Below, in pieces: positions 44,585 through 57,846 of a DNA stretch of 64,000 nucleotides. The stretch covers positions 10,665 through 74,664 of the forward strand of contig NZ_WJFC01000045.1 in assembly GCF_009725235.1 (NCBI RefSeq), in the 5' to 3' direction. Both the position numbers and the translations under genes were made by a program. The DNA comes from Scytonema sp. UIC 10036. Lineage in GTDB: Bacteria; Cyanobacteriota; Cyanobacteriia; Cyanobacteriales; Nostocaceae. Below the pieces are notes generated by a model. The model worked only from the letters and a program-made list of their open reading frames with translations, was not told the DNA's origin and made no database searches. Position 1 is the first letter of the stretch. The number at the start of each line of letters is the position of its first letter.

Positions 44585-46030
44585 ATGCAAACCATTGACA
44601 AAAAAAAGTCAACAAAAAAAGCGTGGGCAAAAGCCCTAGCCCAACCTGCCAAGGAATTTCCACCAACCCAACTGCAAATCCTGTCTGGCAAAATTCCTGA
44701 AGGTTTGCGAGGTACACTTTACCGTAATGGTCCTGCAAGATTGGAGCGCGGTGGTGTTCATGTAGGGCATTGGTTTGATGGTGATGGAGCCATTCTTGCC
44801 GTACATTTTACGGATTCAGGTGCAACAGGGGTATATCGCTACGTACAAACGGCGGGTTATCAAGAAGAAGAAGCAAACGGTCGATTGGTTTATGGCAATT
44901 ATGGCATGACTGCACCCGGACCAATATGGAATCAATGGTTGAAACCAATTAAGAATGCTGCCAATACTAATGTATTAGCGCTACCTGATAAACTTTTGGC
45001 ATTGTGGGAAGGTGGTAAACCTCACAGTCTTGATTTGCAGAATTTGGCAACTCTTGGTGAAGATGATTTAGGTGGGTTAACGGTGGGAATGCCTTATTCT
45101 GCCCACTACAAGCGAGATCCCCAGACAGGGGAAATTTTTAACTTTGGCATCACCCCAGGATTAAATGCAACACTCAATATTTATAGGAGCAATCGCACGG
45201 GTAAAATTGTGCAAAAAGCATCCCATATTCTAGAGGGAGTGCCATTGGTGCATGATTTTGTTTTTGCAGGGCAATATCTTATCTTTTGTATTCCCCCCGT
45301 GCGGCTTAACCTTTTACCTACCGCCATAGGATTGAGTGACTTTGGTCATTGTTTGGAGTGGCAATCAAACAAGGGAACTCAAATTTTAGTCGTTGACCGC
45401 CACACACTGCAAGTGGTTAGTCAGGGTGAAGTTGAACCTTGGTATCAGTGGCATTTTGCTAACGGTTATGTAGATGCTAGCGGATCGGTTATTGTGGATA
45501 TGGTCAGGTATCCAAATTTTCAGACTAACCAGTATTTAAGGGAAGTTGCAACGGGAGAAACTCATACCCTAGCAGTTAGCACGTTATGGAGAATGTGCCT
45601 CGATCCTATTTCAGTCAAGGTAAAAGCAATGGCAGAAATTATGGATCGTCATTGTGAGTTTCCAGTTGTACCGCCACAACACCAGGGACAAACCAGCCGT
45701 CAAACTTATCTCACGCTACATCGTACTGGAGTCGATTCTCGAAAAGAAATCTTCGGTGCGATCGCCCGTTTTGACCACAAAACAGATACTCTGACAGTTG
45801 CAGATAGTGGTGAAAATCGCTATCCTTCAGAACCAATTTACACTCCAGATTCCCAAAATCCTGAAAAAGGTTGGGTGATGACAGTTGTGTATGATGGGAA
45901 TTGCGATTGTAGTGAAGTTTGGGTTTATGATGCAGATCGTTTAGACGAAGAACCTGCGTGCAAACTGGAATTGCCAAGCGTTATTCCCCACAGTTTCCAC
46001 GGTACATGGAAACCTCAAGCTAATGCCTGA
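44585..46030 (+). CDS. Carotenoid oxygenase (apocarotenoid cleavage, RPE65/CCD family)
   Basis: 481 aa seven-bladed propeller enzyme. It begins with PEGLRGTLYRNGPARLERGG and VGHWFDGDGAILAVHF, typical of the family. The four His that hold Fe(II) lie in PYSAHYKRD, GVPLVHDFVF, YQWHFANGY and VIPHSFHGTW. Soluble, no signal. It resembles cyanobacterial apocarotenoid-15,15'-oxygenase (ACO/diox1) in length and motifs; the exact carotenoid substrate and cleavage site cannot be told. A hairpin follows the stop. Confidence 0.9.
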   Translation: MQTIDKKKSTKKAWAKALAQPAKEFPPTQLQILSGKIPEGLRGTLYRNGPARLERGGVHVGHWFDGDGAILAVHFTDSGATGVYRYVQTAGYQEEEANGRLVYGNYGMTAPGPIWNQWLKPIKNAANTNVLALPDKLLALWEGGKPHSLDLQNLATLGEDDLGGLTVGMPYSAHYKRDPQTGEIFNFGITPGLNATLNIYRSNRTGKIVQKASHILEGVPLVHDFVFAGQYLIFCIPPVRLNLLPTAIGLSDFGHCLEWQSNKGTQILVVDRHTLQVVSQGEVEPWYQWHFANGYVDASGSVIVDMVRYPNFQTNQYLREVATGETHTLAVSTLWRMCLDPISVKVKAMAEIMDRHCEFPVVPPQHQGQTSRQTYLTLHRTGVDSRKEIFGAIARFDHKTDTLTVADSGENRYPSEPIYTPDSQNPEKGWVMTVVYDGNCDCSEVWVYDADRLDEEPACKLELPSVIPHSFHGTWKPQANA

Positions 46031-46043
46031 AGCTAACAGATAA

Positions 46044-46064
46044 AACCGCCCCTAAAAGGCGGTT
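46044..46064 (+). terminator. Hairpin after carotenoid oxygenase
   Basis: AACCGCC-CCTAAAA-GGCGGTT is a 7-bp stem 14 bp after the stop codon. No T-run follows, so termination is likely but not certain. Confidence 0.55.
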
Positions 46065-46828
46065 GAAGTGCAAACCATAGAATTTTCTCTATTCTCTCAG
46101 TAATTTTTAATTATGGCTTCCAACTTTTGACATAATTAATTTTTTACGTCTTCGCCCATGTTATTTTAGTGCGATCGGGATGATACAGCGCTTTGCATCT
46201 GAATGAGGTACACCCCCCTTTCATCCCCCCGATGCCTTGCTGCGGTGTACACACAAGTCGAAATTACCCCACCCTAGCCCTCCCCTTGGAAAGGGGAGGG
46301 AACAAGAAATCTAGTTTCCCCCCTTTATAAGGGGGGATTAAGGGGGGTAATCCAAGTCGAAATTACCCCACCCTATTATTCCTTATTAACGAAATCAATA
46401 ATATGGGCGATACTAATCGAGCAGGTAGGTACATAGAACAACTCAAGCCCATATCTGTCTATTTTTGATGATTTCTAGCTTGTGCTTGCCTGCTCCTGTT
46501 AGCGATATCCCACCAGGATTTAGCAGCAATACTAAATGCCCAAATAGTCAAATGGTGGGCACTGCCCACCTAGCCCTGTCAAGGTGGATTAAAATTTCAG
46601 GAAATTAATAGTCGCAGAGAAAAAAGATGAGAAATTGTCGGCTGAATCAAAATTTTGTGAGTCACCTTGACAGGGCGCTTCTATGCCCACCCTACTACCA
46701 CATCCACCTTAAAATGTTAGGTTGAGGCTGCTCTGGTGCAGGGGGCAGGGGCGCAGGGGGGAAAGGATTGTAGACTAATTAACCGATTAATTTCTACCCA
46801 ACAAATTAGCCTAGATGCGCTACTACAT
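46065..46828. other. Intergenic, 764 bp, repeat-rich
   Basis: Holds a direct repeat GTCGAAATTACCCCACCCTA (about 46257 and 46353), CCCCTTTATAAGGGGG-type palindromes similar to those at 63890-64000, and a small inverted-repeat element at 46574-46675. No gene seen. Confidence 0.6.
46574..46675. mobile_element. Short inverted-repeat element (102 bp), MITE-like
   Basis: CCCTGTCAAGGTG at the left pairs with CACCTTGACAGGG at the right, and AAAATTT inside the ends is also inverted. It is flanked by TGGTGGGCACTGCCCACC on the left and TGCCCACCCTAC on the right, as if inserted in a copy of another repeat. No second copy is seen in the window. Confidence 0.45.
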
Positions 46829-47971
<1,143 letters not shown>

Positions 47972-48205
47972 TCACTTGAGTGTACTCAACAAAGGATGGC
48001 TTCATGTGTTTAATTTTCAGGTTCATGGACTACATGGAGTGGGGTTCGCCTGCCCCCTCAGCGAGCGAGGACACCAGTACCACAAGAGCATAGTATGGTT
48101 TATGGCAATTCTTACTGTTGTGAGGTACCGGATATTGAACTAACCGCAGATGCACAGCAAAGCACGCTGATAAAGATGTGCTTCACTTAAAACCATGATT
48201 TATCT

Positions 48206-48799
48206 TTAGTCGCGTTTCGGCTCGTAATTAAGAACAACAATCCCGCAGTCAAATGGTGTAGATTTTACTAATGTCAGATTTTGTTTGCTGTCAAGTGCTT
48301 TGAAAATTGTCATTCCGTTACCAATTGCAGTTGGATTAATGAATAAATGAAACTGGTCGATCAATTTTTGTTTCATTAGAGCCGATACAAAGGTCGCACC
48401 GCCATAAGCAATGATGTCTTTACCGTCTTGTTTTTTTAGTTTAGTGATTTCGTTAACAAGGTTGCCTTTTGCTAAAACGGTATTGTTCCATTCTGACTTA
48501 TCAAGCGTGTTGGTAAAAACAACTTTGTGTGTGTCCGTAAATTTCTTACCTGTTGTAAATTCCGGATCGTCCGGATTTGCAGCTACAGTAGCCCAGTAAG
48601 GGATGAACCCTTCGGCAAGTTTTCGTCCAAGGATAATGCAGTCAACAGGTTCAGTTATATCATTGACATATTGTTTTAATTCGTCGTCCCAATTCCACAC
48701 CATAAAGTCCATTTCGCCATTTGGTCCCGCAATGTATCCGTCAACGGTCATTTGAACTTGGAGTTTTAATTTTCTCATTGTCGTGTTTTCCGTTGTCAT
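48206..48799 (-). CDS. RibD C-terminal/dihydrofolate reductase-like protein
   Basis: 197 aa from the ATG at 48799 (MTTENTTMRKLKLQVQMTVDGYIAG); an upstream start would add 27 atypical residues. QMTVDGYIAGPNGEMDFMVW, ILGRKLAEGFIPYW and DIIAYGGATFVSALMKQKLIDQFHLFINPTAIGNG are the RibD-C motifs for NADPH and substrate. A general reductase whose substrate is not known. An AraC-type regulator lies upstream on the same strand and may control it. Confidence 0.85.
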   Translation of the reverse strand: MTTENTTMRKLKLQVQMTVDGYIAGPNGEMDFMVWNWDDELKQYVNDITEPVDCIILGRKLAEGFIPYWATVAANPDDPEFTTGKKFTDTHKVVFTNTLDKSEWNNTVLAKGNLVNEITKLKKQDGKDIIAYGGATFVSALMKQKLIDQFHLFINPTAIGNGMTIFKALDSKQNLTLVKSTPFDCGIVVLNYEPKRD

Positions 48800-48963
48800 G
48801 AAATTGTCTCGCTTTAGTAAATTTAAGTCTTGTGGGGTAAGCGTCCTCGCCCGCCTTTTTAGACACTCTTTAAAGCGCAACAGCTTAGCACCTCCTGTGG
48901 CTGGTTAATATCGTAATTAGGGATTGCAGGGATTGTCTTGTATAAAAACGACAACCTTTCCAA

Positions 48964-49632
48964 TTAATTCAGACGAGCAATTTGACCAGGCGTTTGTCCG
49001 AGCAGGTGTTTAAGCGCTTTTGTCATGTGAGGTTGGTCGCTATAGCCAGTGACATGAACGGTATCGAGGATGGACATACCTTGCTCTAGGAGCGCTGCTG
49101 CTTGTCTAGCGCGATCGATTTGACGAATAGCGCTGTGAGTTAATCCTGTAGCTTGTAAGAAACGACGCTGTATGGAACGTAGGGAAAGTTCTGGCAATTG
49201 ACTTTGTAATGCAGCATCTACAATTGGTTCGCGAACGAGCAAGCCGTCATGTATAAGTTTATTAACAAATGTGTCTGAATTTTCATAGTCGGGGAATTGC
49301 CATGCAGAACCATTTAACCAGAAGGATCGACTCGTTGCCTCAGATAAGGTCAGCGATTGATTCACGAGATTCTTCAGAGGTAGATGGGGCATAAATATGC
49401 CCAGCTTAAACTGGATGCCAAAAAATTCAGCGTCTTCAGGGCAATGTGCGGTCGAAGCTTTCGTCTCTGGTCCCCGCACCGTTAAGGTTGTCTTGCCATG
49501 TTGCTTTGTTATCACCATTTCCCAATGGTTAACAGCGACAGAAGTAAAAGAGCCAGCCCCCTCACTTTGAGTCCGCCAGATCGTTTCTACAAAGGATGAG
49601 TCTGATGGTCTTTCCTCAAAGAGAAAAATCAT
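48964..49632 (-). CDS. AraC-family transcriptional regulator
   Basis: 222 aa. The N-terminal part (about 1-125) resembles a cupin-like sensor (HWEMVITKQHGKTTLTVRGPE). The C-terminal helix-turn-helix pair (about 140-222) has LSLRSIQRRFLQATGLTHSAIRQIDRARQAAALLEQG and ILDTVHVTGYSDQPHMTKALKHLLGQTPGQI. Probably regulates the RibD-like reductase gene downstream (gap about 160 bp). Confidence 0.85.
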   Translation of the reverse strand: MIFLFEERPSDSSFVETIWRTQSEGAGSFTSVAVNHWEMVITKQHGKTTLTVRGPETKASTAHCPEDAEFFGIQFKLGIFMPHLPLKNLVNQSLTLSEATSRSFWLNGSAWQFPDYENSDTFVNKLIHDGLLVREPIVDAALQSQLPELSLRSIQRRFLQATGLTHSAIRQIDRARQAAALLEQGMSILDTVHVTGYSDQPHMTKALKHLLGQTPGQIARLN

Positions 49633-50039
49633 ACTTCTGCCTCCTTCATTCGGTGTTTTCTATTCTACTGAAAGTAACGAATTTTCTTGTAGTATGCGGG
49701 AGGCATTGAATTGTGAATCTTACAACAGTTTTTAGGCAAATGAACCACAGCTTTCCCATGTAGTACGGTGGGGACACCCGTACCACAATAATGTGGTTTA
49801 TTTATCTGAAAACTGCTGTGAGCTAAGCTGCATACTGTACTATGTATTTTTTATCAAATTTGTATCTTTATTCTACAGGCGAGAACAGTTATAAAGGAAC
49901 TACTGCTGTACGATCGCCCTATTCTCTAGTTACAGTGGTAAATAAGTGGCAGTGTGGCTCTTGGCAAACTTCTGTTGTCAGCAGCAATAATGCCCTAAAT
50001 ATGTCCATTTACTAAATTAACAGTCATTTTGTATCGCTT
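49633..50039. other. Intergenic, 407 bp
   Basis: Divergent promoter region between the AraC gene and avtA. A GGGGACACCCGTACCACAA and GTGGTTTAT block (about 49770-49800) has a diverged copy at about 48067-48103 in the spacer upstream of frmA. No gene seen. Confidence 0.5.
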
Positions 50040-51320
50040 ATGAACCCTGCCCTGACTCAATTCGGCGTTAATATGTCCAAACTAACTGGCGTTAGAGCCA
50101 TTATGAAGGACATTATCGAAACTTTACAATCTAGTACGGGGCAGTTGATAAATTTGAGTGCTGGCAATCCTTTGATTTTGCCAGAAGTTGAGCAGTTATG
50201 GCGAGATTGTACTGCACAATTGCTCTCTAGCCCAGATTATGGTGAGGTCGTTTGCCGCTACGGATCGAGCCAGGGTTATGCACCATTGATTGAGGCTGTT
50301 GTCAATGATTTTAATCACCGCTTTGGGTTAAAGTTGAGCGATCGCAACATCTTGATTACCCCAGGGAGTCAAAGTCTTTACTTCTATGCGGCTAATGCGT
50401 TTGGCGGCTACACCACTGATGGAGAACTGAAAAAAATTGTTTTACCCCTCAGCCCGGACTACACGGGTTATGGTGGCGTGACTCTAGTACCAGAATCACT
50501 GATTGCTTACAAGCCAACACTAGATATAAATGCAGGAGCGCACCAGTTTAAATACCGCCCGGACTTTAGCAACTTGTCGATTACAGAAAAAACGGGATGT
50601 ATTATATTCTCTCGTCCCTGCAACCCTACAGGTAATGTCCTCACTGATGATGAGGTGAAAAAAATTGCTGCTTTGGCTGCACCTCATGATGTACCAGTAT
50701 TTATTGACTCAGCATACGGTCCTCCTTTCCCAGCATTGAACTTCACTGAATTAACGCCGATTTTTGGAGATGGGATCGTTCACTGCATGAGTTTGTCGAA
50801 AGCAGGGTTACCAGGAGAACGTATTGGAATCGCTATCGGGGATGAAAAAGTGATTCAAGTTTTGGAATGCTTTCAAACCAATGCTTGTATCCATGCATCA
50901 AGGTACGGACAGGCGATTGCTGCGATCGCGATCGACTCTGGTACGCTAGCAGAAATTTCCACTTCTGTGATTCGTCCTTTCTACCAGAACAAGTTTACTG
51001 TTTTGGAAAGCACTTTGAACGAGTTCATGCCAAACTCATTACCTTGGTTCCTCCATCGAGGTGAAGGGGCGATATTTGCTTGGTTGTGGTTGCAAGATTT
51101 GCCAATAATAGATTGGGAACTTTATCAAGAACTGAAGAAAGTGGGTGTTATAGTTGTTCCTGGCAGTACCTTTTTCCCTGGCTTGGAAGAGGAATGGGTA
51201 CACAAAAAGCAGTGTGTGCGTATTAGCTTGACTGCTACCAATGAAGAAATTACTACTGGTATGGAACGTTTAGCAAAGGTTGTACAACAGATTTATCAGA
51301 CTTCTACTGTTAGTGCTTAA
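50040..51320 (+). CDS. avtA: Valine-pyruvate aminotransferase (AvtA type)
   Basis: 426 aa fold type I PLP enzyme. [73 protein letters not shown] and the PLP lysine in [19 protein letters not shown] are in order. The [13 protein letters not shown] signature and length match AvtA, which transfers the amino group between alanine and 2-oxoisovalerate. The stop codon overlaps the rimM start by one base, so the two genes form an operon. Confidence 0.85.
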   Translation: MNPALTQFGVNMSKLTGVRAIMKDIIETLQSSTGQLINLSAGNPLILPEVEQLWRDCTAQLLSSPDYGEVVCRYGSSQGYAPLIEAVVNDFNHRFGLKLSDRNILITPGSQSLYFYAANAFGGYTTDGELKKIVLPLSPDYTGYGGVTLVPESLIAYKPTLDINAGAHQFKYRPDFSNLSITEKTGCIIFSRPCNPTGNVLTDDEVKKIAALAAPHDVPVFIDSAYGPPFPALNFTELTPIFGDGIVHCMSLSKAGLPGERIGIAIGDEKVIQVLECFQTNACIHASRYGQAIAAIAIDSGTLAEISTSVIRPFYQNKFTVLESTLNEFMPNSLPWFLHRGEGAIFAWLWLQDLPIIDWELYQELKKVGVIVVPGSTFFPGLEEEWVHKKQCVRISLTATNEEITTGMERLAKVVQQIYQTSTVSA

Positions 51321-52006
51321 TGAACCACGAAGACGCGAAGAGCAAGGAGAAAGAAATGAAGGACAAGGGACAAGGGACAAGGGACAAGGGAATAAGGAAA
51401 AATCTCCCCTCCCCCCTCCCCCCCTCCCGCCATCAATTCCCTGATGGTTGGATAGAAATTGGCACAATTGTTGCTCCACAAGGATTAAGTGGTGAAGTTC
51501 GCGTGCGATCGAACTCGGATTTTCCAGAACGATTTGAGGTTCCTGGAAAACGGTGGTTGTGGTGTCCGGGTCAAATAGAACCGCAACCTGTAGAGTTGAT
51601 AGCAGGACGCAATGTCGAAGGGAAAAATTTGTACGTCGTGAAGTTAGCTGGGGTAAGCGATCGCAATCGGGCTGAGGAATTGCGGGGTTATAAGTTACTG
51701 GTGTTGGAGAGCGATCGCCCCCAATTGGCGGATGATGAGTATCATGTCTTGGATTTGATTGGTTTGTCAGTCTATCTGCAAGAATCTGGCGAGTTTGTAG
51801 GAACGGTAGTAGATTTGCTCTCTGCAGGGCATGACTTGCTGGAGGTGCAACTACACACTTCACCCGACAAAGGACAAAGGACAAAGGACAAAGGACAAAA
51901 GACTGTTTTGATTCCTTTTGTAACGGCAATTGTGCCGATTGTTGATTTAGAAGCGGGTCGTGTTGAGATTACACCTCCATTGGGATTGCTGGAAATTCAC
52001 AATTAG
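51320..52006 (+). CDS. rimM: Ribosome maturation factor RimM with STRR-derived inserts
   Basis: 228 aa. The core starts at [29 protein letters not shown] (about residue 40) and includes [23 protein letters not shown], then the PRC-barrel part [14 protein letters not shown] and [29 protein letters not shown]. Needed for 16S rRNA processing and 30S assembly. The first 38 residues ([10 protein letters not shown]...) are encoded by a GGGACAA array at about 51360-51391, and a GGACAAA array at 51866-51904 inserts [12 protein letters not shown] inside the PRC barrel. Both arrays keep the frame. The natural start may be further downstream. Confidence 0.88.
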   Translation: MNHEDAKSKEKEMKDKGQGTRDKGIRKNLPSPLPPSRHQFPDGWIEIGTIVAPQGLSGEVRVRSNSDFPERFEVPGKRWLWCPGQIEPQPVELIAGRNVEGKNLYVVKLAGVSDRNRAEELRGYKLLVLESDRPQLADDEYHVLDLIGLSVYLQESGEFVGTVVDLLSAGHDLLEVQLHTSPDKGQRTKDKGQKTVLIPFVTAIVPIVDLEAGRVEITPPLGLLEIHN

Positions 52007-52280
52007 TTTGGAGCGCGGTTCGCCTTACTATTTACAAGCCTGATTCTATGATAGGGTTCGTAGGTTGGGTTGAGCACAAGCGTTACCCAACAAATGAAAT
52101 ACCGATTTGAAAAAAGAATGTGACAGTGTAGTACCTCAGAAAAATCTACCTTCCTAGGAGAAGATTGATATAGCCGCAAGTTTTATAGTATTGTGTCATC
52201 GGTAAGATGATCCTTATGTTGGTAGCAAATAAACTTACTCGTGAGAATCTGCGAACATCCTTTTGTAAAGGAGTTTTTAT

Positions 52281-54662
52281 ATGACTTTAGCAAATCCTCT
52301 GCAAACAAAGCCATTATCGGATGACGAACTGCAGAAGATGAACGCCTATTGGCGTGCAGCGAATTATCTCTCAGTAGGTCAAATCTATTTGCTCGACAAT
52401 CCACTCCTAAAAGAACCGCTGAAGCTAGAACACATCAAACCCAGACTCTTGGGTCACTGGGGGACAACTCCTGGATTGAATTTTACCTACGTTCATCTCA
52501 ATCGGGTCATCAAAAAGAATGACCTAAACATGATTTACATCGCAGGTCCCGGTCACGGTGGTCCTGGAGTCGTCGCTAACGCTTACCTGGAAGGTACCTA
52601 TAGCGAGTACTACCCCAACATCTCCCTGGATGCTGAGGGAATGAAAAAACTCTTCATACAGTTCTCTTTTCCTGGTGGTGTTGGTAGTCATTGCACCCCC
52701 GAACTTCCCGGTTCTATCCACGAAGGTGGAGAACTTGGCTATTCCTTATTCCACGCCTACGGTGCAGCCTTCGATAACCCCGACCTCATCGTTGCTTGTG
52801 TTGTTGGCGACGGAGAAGCGGAAACAGGACCTCTTGCTACAAGCTGGCACTCCAACAAGTTTCTTAACCCCGTGTCTGATGGAGCAGTGCTCCCCATCCT
52901 CCACCTTAATGGGTACAAGATTGCTAACCCGACGGTGCTAGCACGTATTAGCCATAAGGAGTTGGAGAGCTTATTTGTAGGTTATGGTTACAAGCCCTAC
53001 TTTGTGGAAGGCTCCGATCCAGAAACCATGCATCAACTGATGGCAGCAACCCTAGATACAGTCATTCGTGAAATCAAAGAAATTCAGGAAGATGCCCGTA
53101 CCAATGGTTACAAAGAGCGTTCTCAATGGCCAATGATTGTCCTCAGAAGCCCCAAAGGTTGGACGGGACCAAAAGAAGTTGATGGCGACAAGGTAGAGGA
53201 TTACTGGCGATCGCATCAAGTTCCCTTTGGAGAGTTGGCAAGCAAGCCGGAGCATATCCAACTCCTAGAACAGTGGATGAGAAGTTACAAGCCAGAAGAA
53301 CTCTTCGATGAGAACGGCAAACCGATCCCAGAACTTGCACAACTGCCTCCAAAAGGACAGCAACGTATGAGTGATAATCCTCATGCGAATGGCGGTCTTC
53401 TGCTGCGAGACTTGAGGATGCCGGAGTTTGAAAATTATGCCGTTGAAGTTTCCAAACCGGGCAAAACTATTGCCGAAGCCACCAAGGTGTCGGCGAAACT
53501 CCTGCGGGATGTAATGAAATTCAACATGGAATCCCAGAACTTCCGCATCTTTGGTCCTGACGAAACCAAATCTAATCGCTTGGATACTGTGTTTGAGGTA
53601 ACAGACCGGACTTGGGACGCTGAGAGATTACCATATGACGCACACTTATCTCCCCAAGGTCGGGTGATGGAAATTCTCAGTGAAAATGCTTGTCAGGGCT
53701 GGTTGGAAGGATACCTTCTCACAGGTCGCCACGGCTTCTTCTCCTGCTACGAGGCGTTCATTCATATCGTAGACTCCCAGTTCAACCAGCACGCCAAGTG
53801 GCTTGATACTTGCCTTGACATTCCCTGGCGCAGACCAATTGCTTCCCTTAACTACCTCCTGACCTCCCACGTTTGGCGTCAAGACCACAATGGCTTCTCC
53901 CACCAAGACCCCGGTTTCATTGACGTTGTAGTCAACAAGAAAGCAAAGGTCATTCGGGTGTATCTGCCGCCTGATGCAAATTGTTTGCTGTCGGTAACAG
54001 ATCATTGTCTGCGAAGCCGCAACTATGTCAACGTCATCGTTGCCGGAAAGCAACCAGCTTTACAGTACCTTGACATGGATGCAGCCATCAAGCATTGCAC
54101 CAAAGGAGTTGGTATTTGGGACTGGGCAAGTAACGACCAAGGTAGCGAACCAGATGTGGTGATGGCGTCTGCGGGAGACATTCCCACGATGGAAACCTTA
54201 GCAGCGGTGGATATCCTTCGCCAGAACTTCCCCGACCTAAAGGTGCGGGTGGTGAACGTGGTAGACTTAATGAAACTTCAACCTGAAAGCGAACACCCTC
54301 ACGGGCTGAGTGACAAAGACTTTGATAGTATTTTCACCACTGACAAGCCAATTATCTTTGCTTTCCACGGTTACCCTTGGTTGATCCACCGTTTAAGCTA
54401 CCGTCGCAAGAATCATGCAAACCTCCACGTAAGGGGTTATAAGGAAGAAGGAACAACAACTACACCTTTTGATATGGTAGTCGTCAACGATTTAGATCGC
54501 TTCCACTTAGCTATGGACGTGATAAATCGCGTACCGACACTGGGATACAAAGCAGCTTACGTGAAGCAGGCACTGCAAGACAAGCTCATCGAGCACAAAC
54601 ACTACATTCACAAGTACGGCGAAGATATGCCAGAAATTCGTGAATGGAAGTGGCCATATTAG
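52281..54662 (+). CDS. xfp: Phosphoketolase (Xfp)
   Basis: 793 aa, matching the usual length. TPP-dependent enzyme that splits xylulose-5-phosphate and/or fructose-6-phosphate to acetyl phosphate. The N-terminal domain has [47 protein letters not shown] and the TPP motif [20 protein letters not shown]; the middle has [15 protein letters not shown] and the C-terminal domain has [28 protein letters not shown] follows AAAGGAG. It precedes gap and pyk on the same strand, separated from gap by an STRR array. Confidence 0.95.
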   Translation: MTLANPLQTKPLSDDELQKMNAYWRAANYLSVGQIYLLDNPLLKEPLKLEHIKPRLLGHWGTTPGLNFTYVHLNRVIKKNDLNMIYIAGPGHGGPGVVANAYLEGTYSEYYPNISLDAEGMKKLFIQFSFPGGVGSHCTPELPGSIHEGGELGYSLFHAYGAAFDNPDLIVACVVGDGEAETGPLATSWHSNKFLNPVSDGAVLPILHLNGYKIANPTVLARISHKELESLFVGYGYKPYFVEGSDPETMHQLMAATLDTVIREIKEIQEDARTNGYKERSQWPMIVLRSPKGWTGPKEVDGDKVEDYWRSHQVPFGELASKPEHIQLLEQWMRSYKPEELFDENGKPIPELAQLPPKGQQRMSDNPHANGGLLLRDLRMPEFENYAVEVSKPGKTIAEATKVSAKLLRDVMKFNMESQNFRIFGPDETKSNRLDTVFEVTDRTWDAERLPYDAHLSPQGRVMEILSENACQGWLEGYLLTGRHGFFSCYEAFIHIVDSQFNQHAKWLDTCLDIPWRRPIASLNYLLTSHVWRQDHNGFSHQDPGFIDVVVNKKAKVIRVYLPPDANCLLSVTDHCLRSRNYVNVIVAGKQPALQYLDMDAAIKHCTKGVGIWDWASNDQGSEPDVVMASAGDIPTMETLAAVDILRQNFPDLKVRVVNVVDLMKLQPESEHPHGLSDKDFDSIFTTDKPIIFAFHGYPWLIHRLSYRRKNHANLHVRGYKEEGTTTTPFDMVVVNDLDRFHLAMDVINRVPTLGYKAAYVKQALQDKLIEHKHYIHKYGEDMPEIREWKWPY

Positions 54663-54745
54663 AGGAATTTGTTAGTTGTTAGTTGTTGGTTGTTGGTTGT
54701 TAAAAGAACTACTAACCACTAACCACGAACCACTAACCCTTCCTC
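54663..54745. repeat. STRR array (TTAGTTG / CTAACCA)
   Basis: GTTAGTTGTTAGTTGTTGG units followed by complementary ACTAACCACTAACCAC units, able to form an imperfect hairpin between xfp and gap. The same family fills 8388-8630. Confidence 0.85.
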
Positions 54746-54820
54746 ACAAATCTTAAAAGATGTCAATTAAACTTGGCTTTCGCTAACATACATTGGCAGG
54801 ATTGGGTCAAGAAGGGATAG

Positions 54821-55930
<1,110 letters not shown>

Positions 55931-56307
55931 CAACTCCCTTTCTGCTCTAAAATTCCACTCCTACAGTAGGATGGGCATTGCCCACCCTACGCTCATAAGT
56001 AATCTTCTGGCGGCAAGGGAGAACTAATAACTATTTGCATCACATTAAGTTTACAAATATTTACATAATTAGCTGTATAAAACACGTTCAGAAGCCCGAG
56101 ATTAAGCCTACAATGTAGGCGGTTATTAAACTGAGGATACATAAAACAATATTTTTGGCAAGAGCAATATTACTCAACTTATACCCCTTCTCCCCCAAGG
56201 CAAAGGTTAATGATATATAAAATAATTCGTTTGTAGTTGCGCTTTAGCGCATGCATCCGGACACGATCTCGCAGAATTTCCACTACCAGATTTCAAAATA
56301 TTTCATC
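55931..56307. other. Intergenic, 377 bp
   Basis: A GTAGGATGGGCATTGCCCACCCTAC palindrome lies at about 55965-55990. An upstream in-frame start at 56251 would extend pyk by 19 residues, but the family start is at 56308. Confidence 0.5.
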
Positions 56308-57741
56308 ATGCGTAGAACCAAAATTATTTGTACAGTTGGACCCGCTACATCTACACCCGAAAGACTCCAATCCCTAGTAGATGCAGGTATGAATGTAGCA
56401 AGGCTAAACTTCTCTCACGGAGAACACGAATTTCACGGTCAAACCATCAAACATCTCAGACAAATTAATAATACCACACAGAAACCTCTTGCTTTAATGC
56501 AAGACTTATGCGGTCCTAAAATTCGACTGGGAACCGTACCACCAGAAGGCATTACTGTAGAAACGGGTCAAGAAGTGACTTTTGTACTGCAAAAAGAAGG
56601 CAAAAGTGCTGACGAAATCCCCCTACCTTTGCCAACTCTGTTCGCTATGGTACGACGTGGCGAACCAATTCTAATTAATGATGGTCGCATCAAAGTCATG
56701 GTTTGCGATCGCGATGCCGATAAAATCCGAGCACAAGTTATCATTGGGGGTCTGATATCCAGTAACAAAGGCGTGAATTTGCCAGAAACACGTTTACCTG
56801 TAACCTCCATCACAGAAAAAGATTTAAGCGACTTGCGTTTTGGGATTCAATCAGGGGTAGATTTAGTGGCAGTATCCTTTGTGCGATCGCCTCAAGACTT
56901 AGAACCAGCACAAAGGATGATTGAAGGAGCAAATGCAAACATTCGCATCATCGCCAAAATCGAAAGACGAGAAGCAGTAGAGAATATAGATAAAATTATA
57001 GAAGTAGCTGACGGCATTATGGTAGCTCGTGGCGATCTAGGAGTAGAAATGCCCATCGAGCAAGTACCCCTGATTCAAAAAGATATTATTCTCCGATGCA
57101 ACCGTGCTGGGAAACCCGTAATTACCGCCACACAAATGTTGGAATCGATGATTAGCGCCCCCGATCCCACACGTGCGGAAGTCACTGATGTTGCCAACTC
57201 AATTATAGATGGTACTGATGCAGTCATGCTGTCAGGAGAAACTGCTGTGGGACAGTATCCCGTAGCAGCCGTCAAAATGATGCACAGTGTTGCTGTGAGA
57301 ACAGAAAATTCTCTCAAAGAAGGCGCACGTCAGTCCTTGTGGAATTACGATGCGGGAAGCCTCAGCGTCACTGAATCTCTAGCCGAAGCCGTTTGCCGTA
57401 TCGCCTATGAAACAGGTGCCAAAGCAATCGTTTGTCACTCTTCAAGTGGCAATACAGCAAGGCTTATTTCTAAATACCGTCCAACAACTCCAATTCTTGC
57501 TCTGACCCCTGACGAAACTCCTTACCGTCAGCTAGCAATTTCTTGGGGTGTCGAACCTTTACTCATCCAATCAGTTTACACTGCGGAAGAGATGTTGATG
57601 AATGTGGAAAAAACTGTTGTAGAGACAGGGCTGATTCAGGAAGGGGATAGAGTCGTCATCACCTCAGGCGTACCCATTGGCAAGTCAGGAACCACAAGCT
57701 TAGTGAAAGTGCATACCATAGGACAACCCATTTCAGCATAA
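56308..57741 (+). CDS. pyk: Pyruvate kinase
   Basis: 477 aa from the ATG at 56308 (MRRTKIICTVGPATSTPERL). MNVARLNFSHGEHEFHGQ, ALMQDLCGPKIRLG, IRIIAKIERREAVENIDKI with the catalytic Lys, VARGDLGVEMP, and the ADP/PEP loop VITATQMLESMISAPDPTRAEVTDVANSIIDGTDAVMLSGETAVGQYP in shorter pieces define the enzyme. The C-terminal allosteric domain is complete. Produces pyruvate and ATP; last gene of the xfp-gap-pyk run. Confidence 0.95.
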   Translation: MRRTKIICTVGPATSTPERLQSLVDAGMNVARLNFSHGEHEFHGQTIKHLRQINNTTQKPLALMQDLCGPKIRLGTVPPEGITVETGQEVTFVLQKEGKSADEIPLPLPTLFAMVRRGEPILINDGRIKVMVCDRDADKIRAQVIIGGLISSNKGVNLPETRLPVTSITEKDLSDLRFGIQSGVDLVAVSFVRSPQDLEPAQRMIEGANANIRIIAKIERREAVENIDKIIEVADGIMVARGDLGVEMPIEQVPLIQKDIILRCNRAGKPVITATQMLESMISAPDPTRAEVTDVANSIIDGTDAVMLSGETAVGQYPVAAVKMMHSVAVRTENSLKEGARQSLWNYDAGSLSVTESLAEAVCRIAYETGAKAIVCHSSSGNTARLISKYRPTTPILALTPDETPYRQLAISWGVEPLLIQSVYTAEEMLMNVEKTVVETGLIQEGDRVVITSGVPIGKSGTTSLVKVHTIGQPISA

Positions 57742-57846
57742 AATCAGAAACCTTACCGCTCGATAAAGTCTACTCAGATCTACTCACGTATGAGCAAATC
57801 TATTCAACCGGAAAGATAGCGGTCAATCAAACCTACCTTGAAGGGT

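Noticed and set aside
49770..49800. Recombinase or regulator site
   Set aside because: A diverged copy exists at about 48067-48103, so it is better read as a dispersed repeat than as a specific site.
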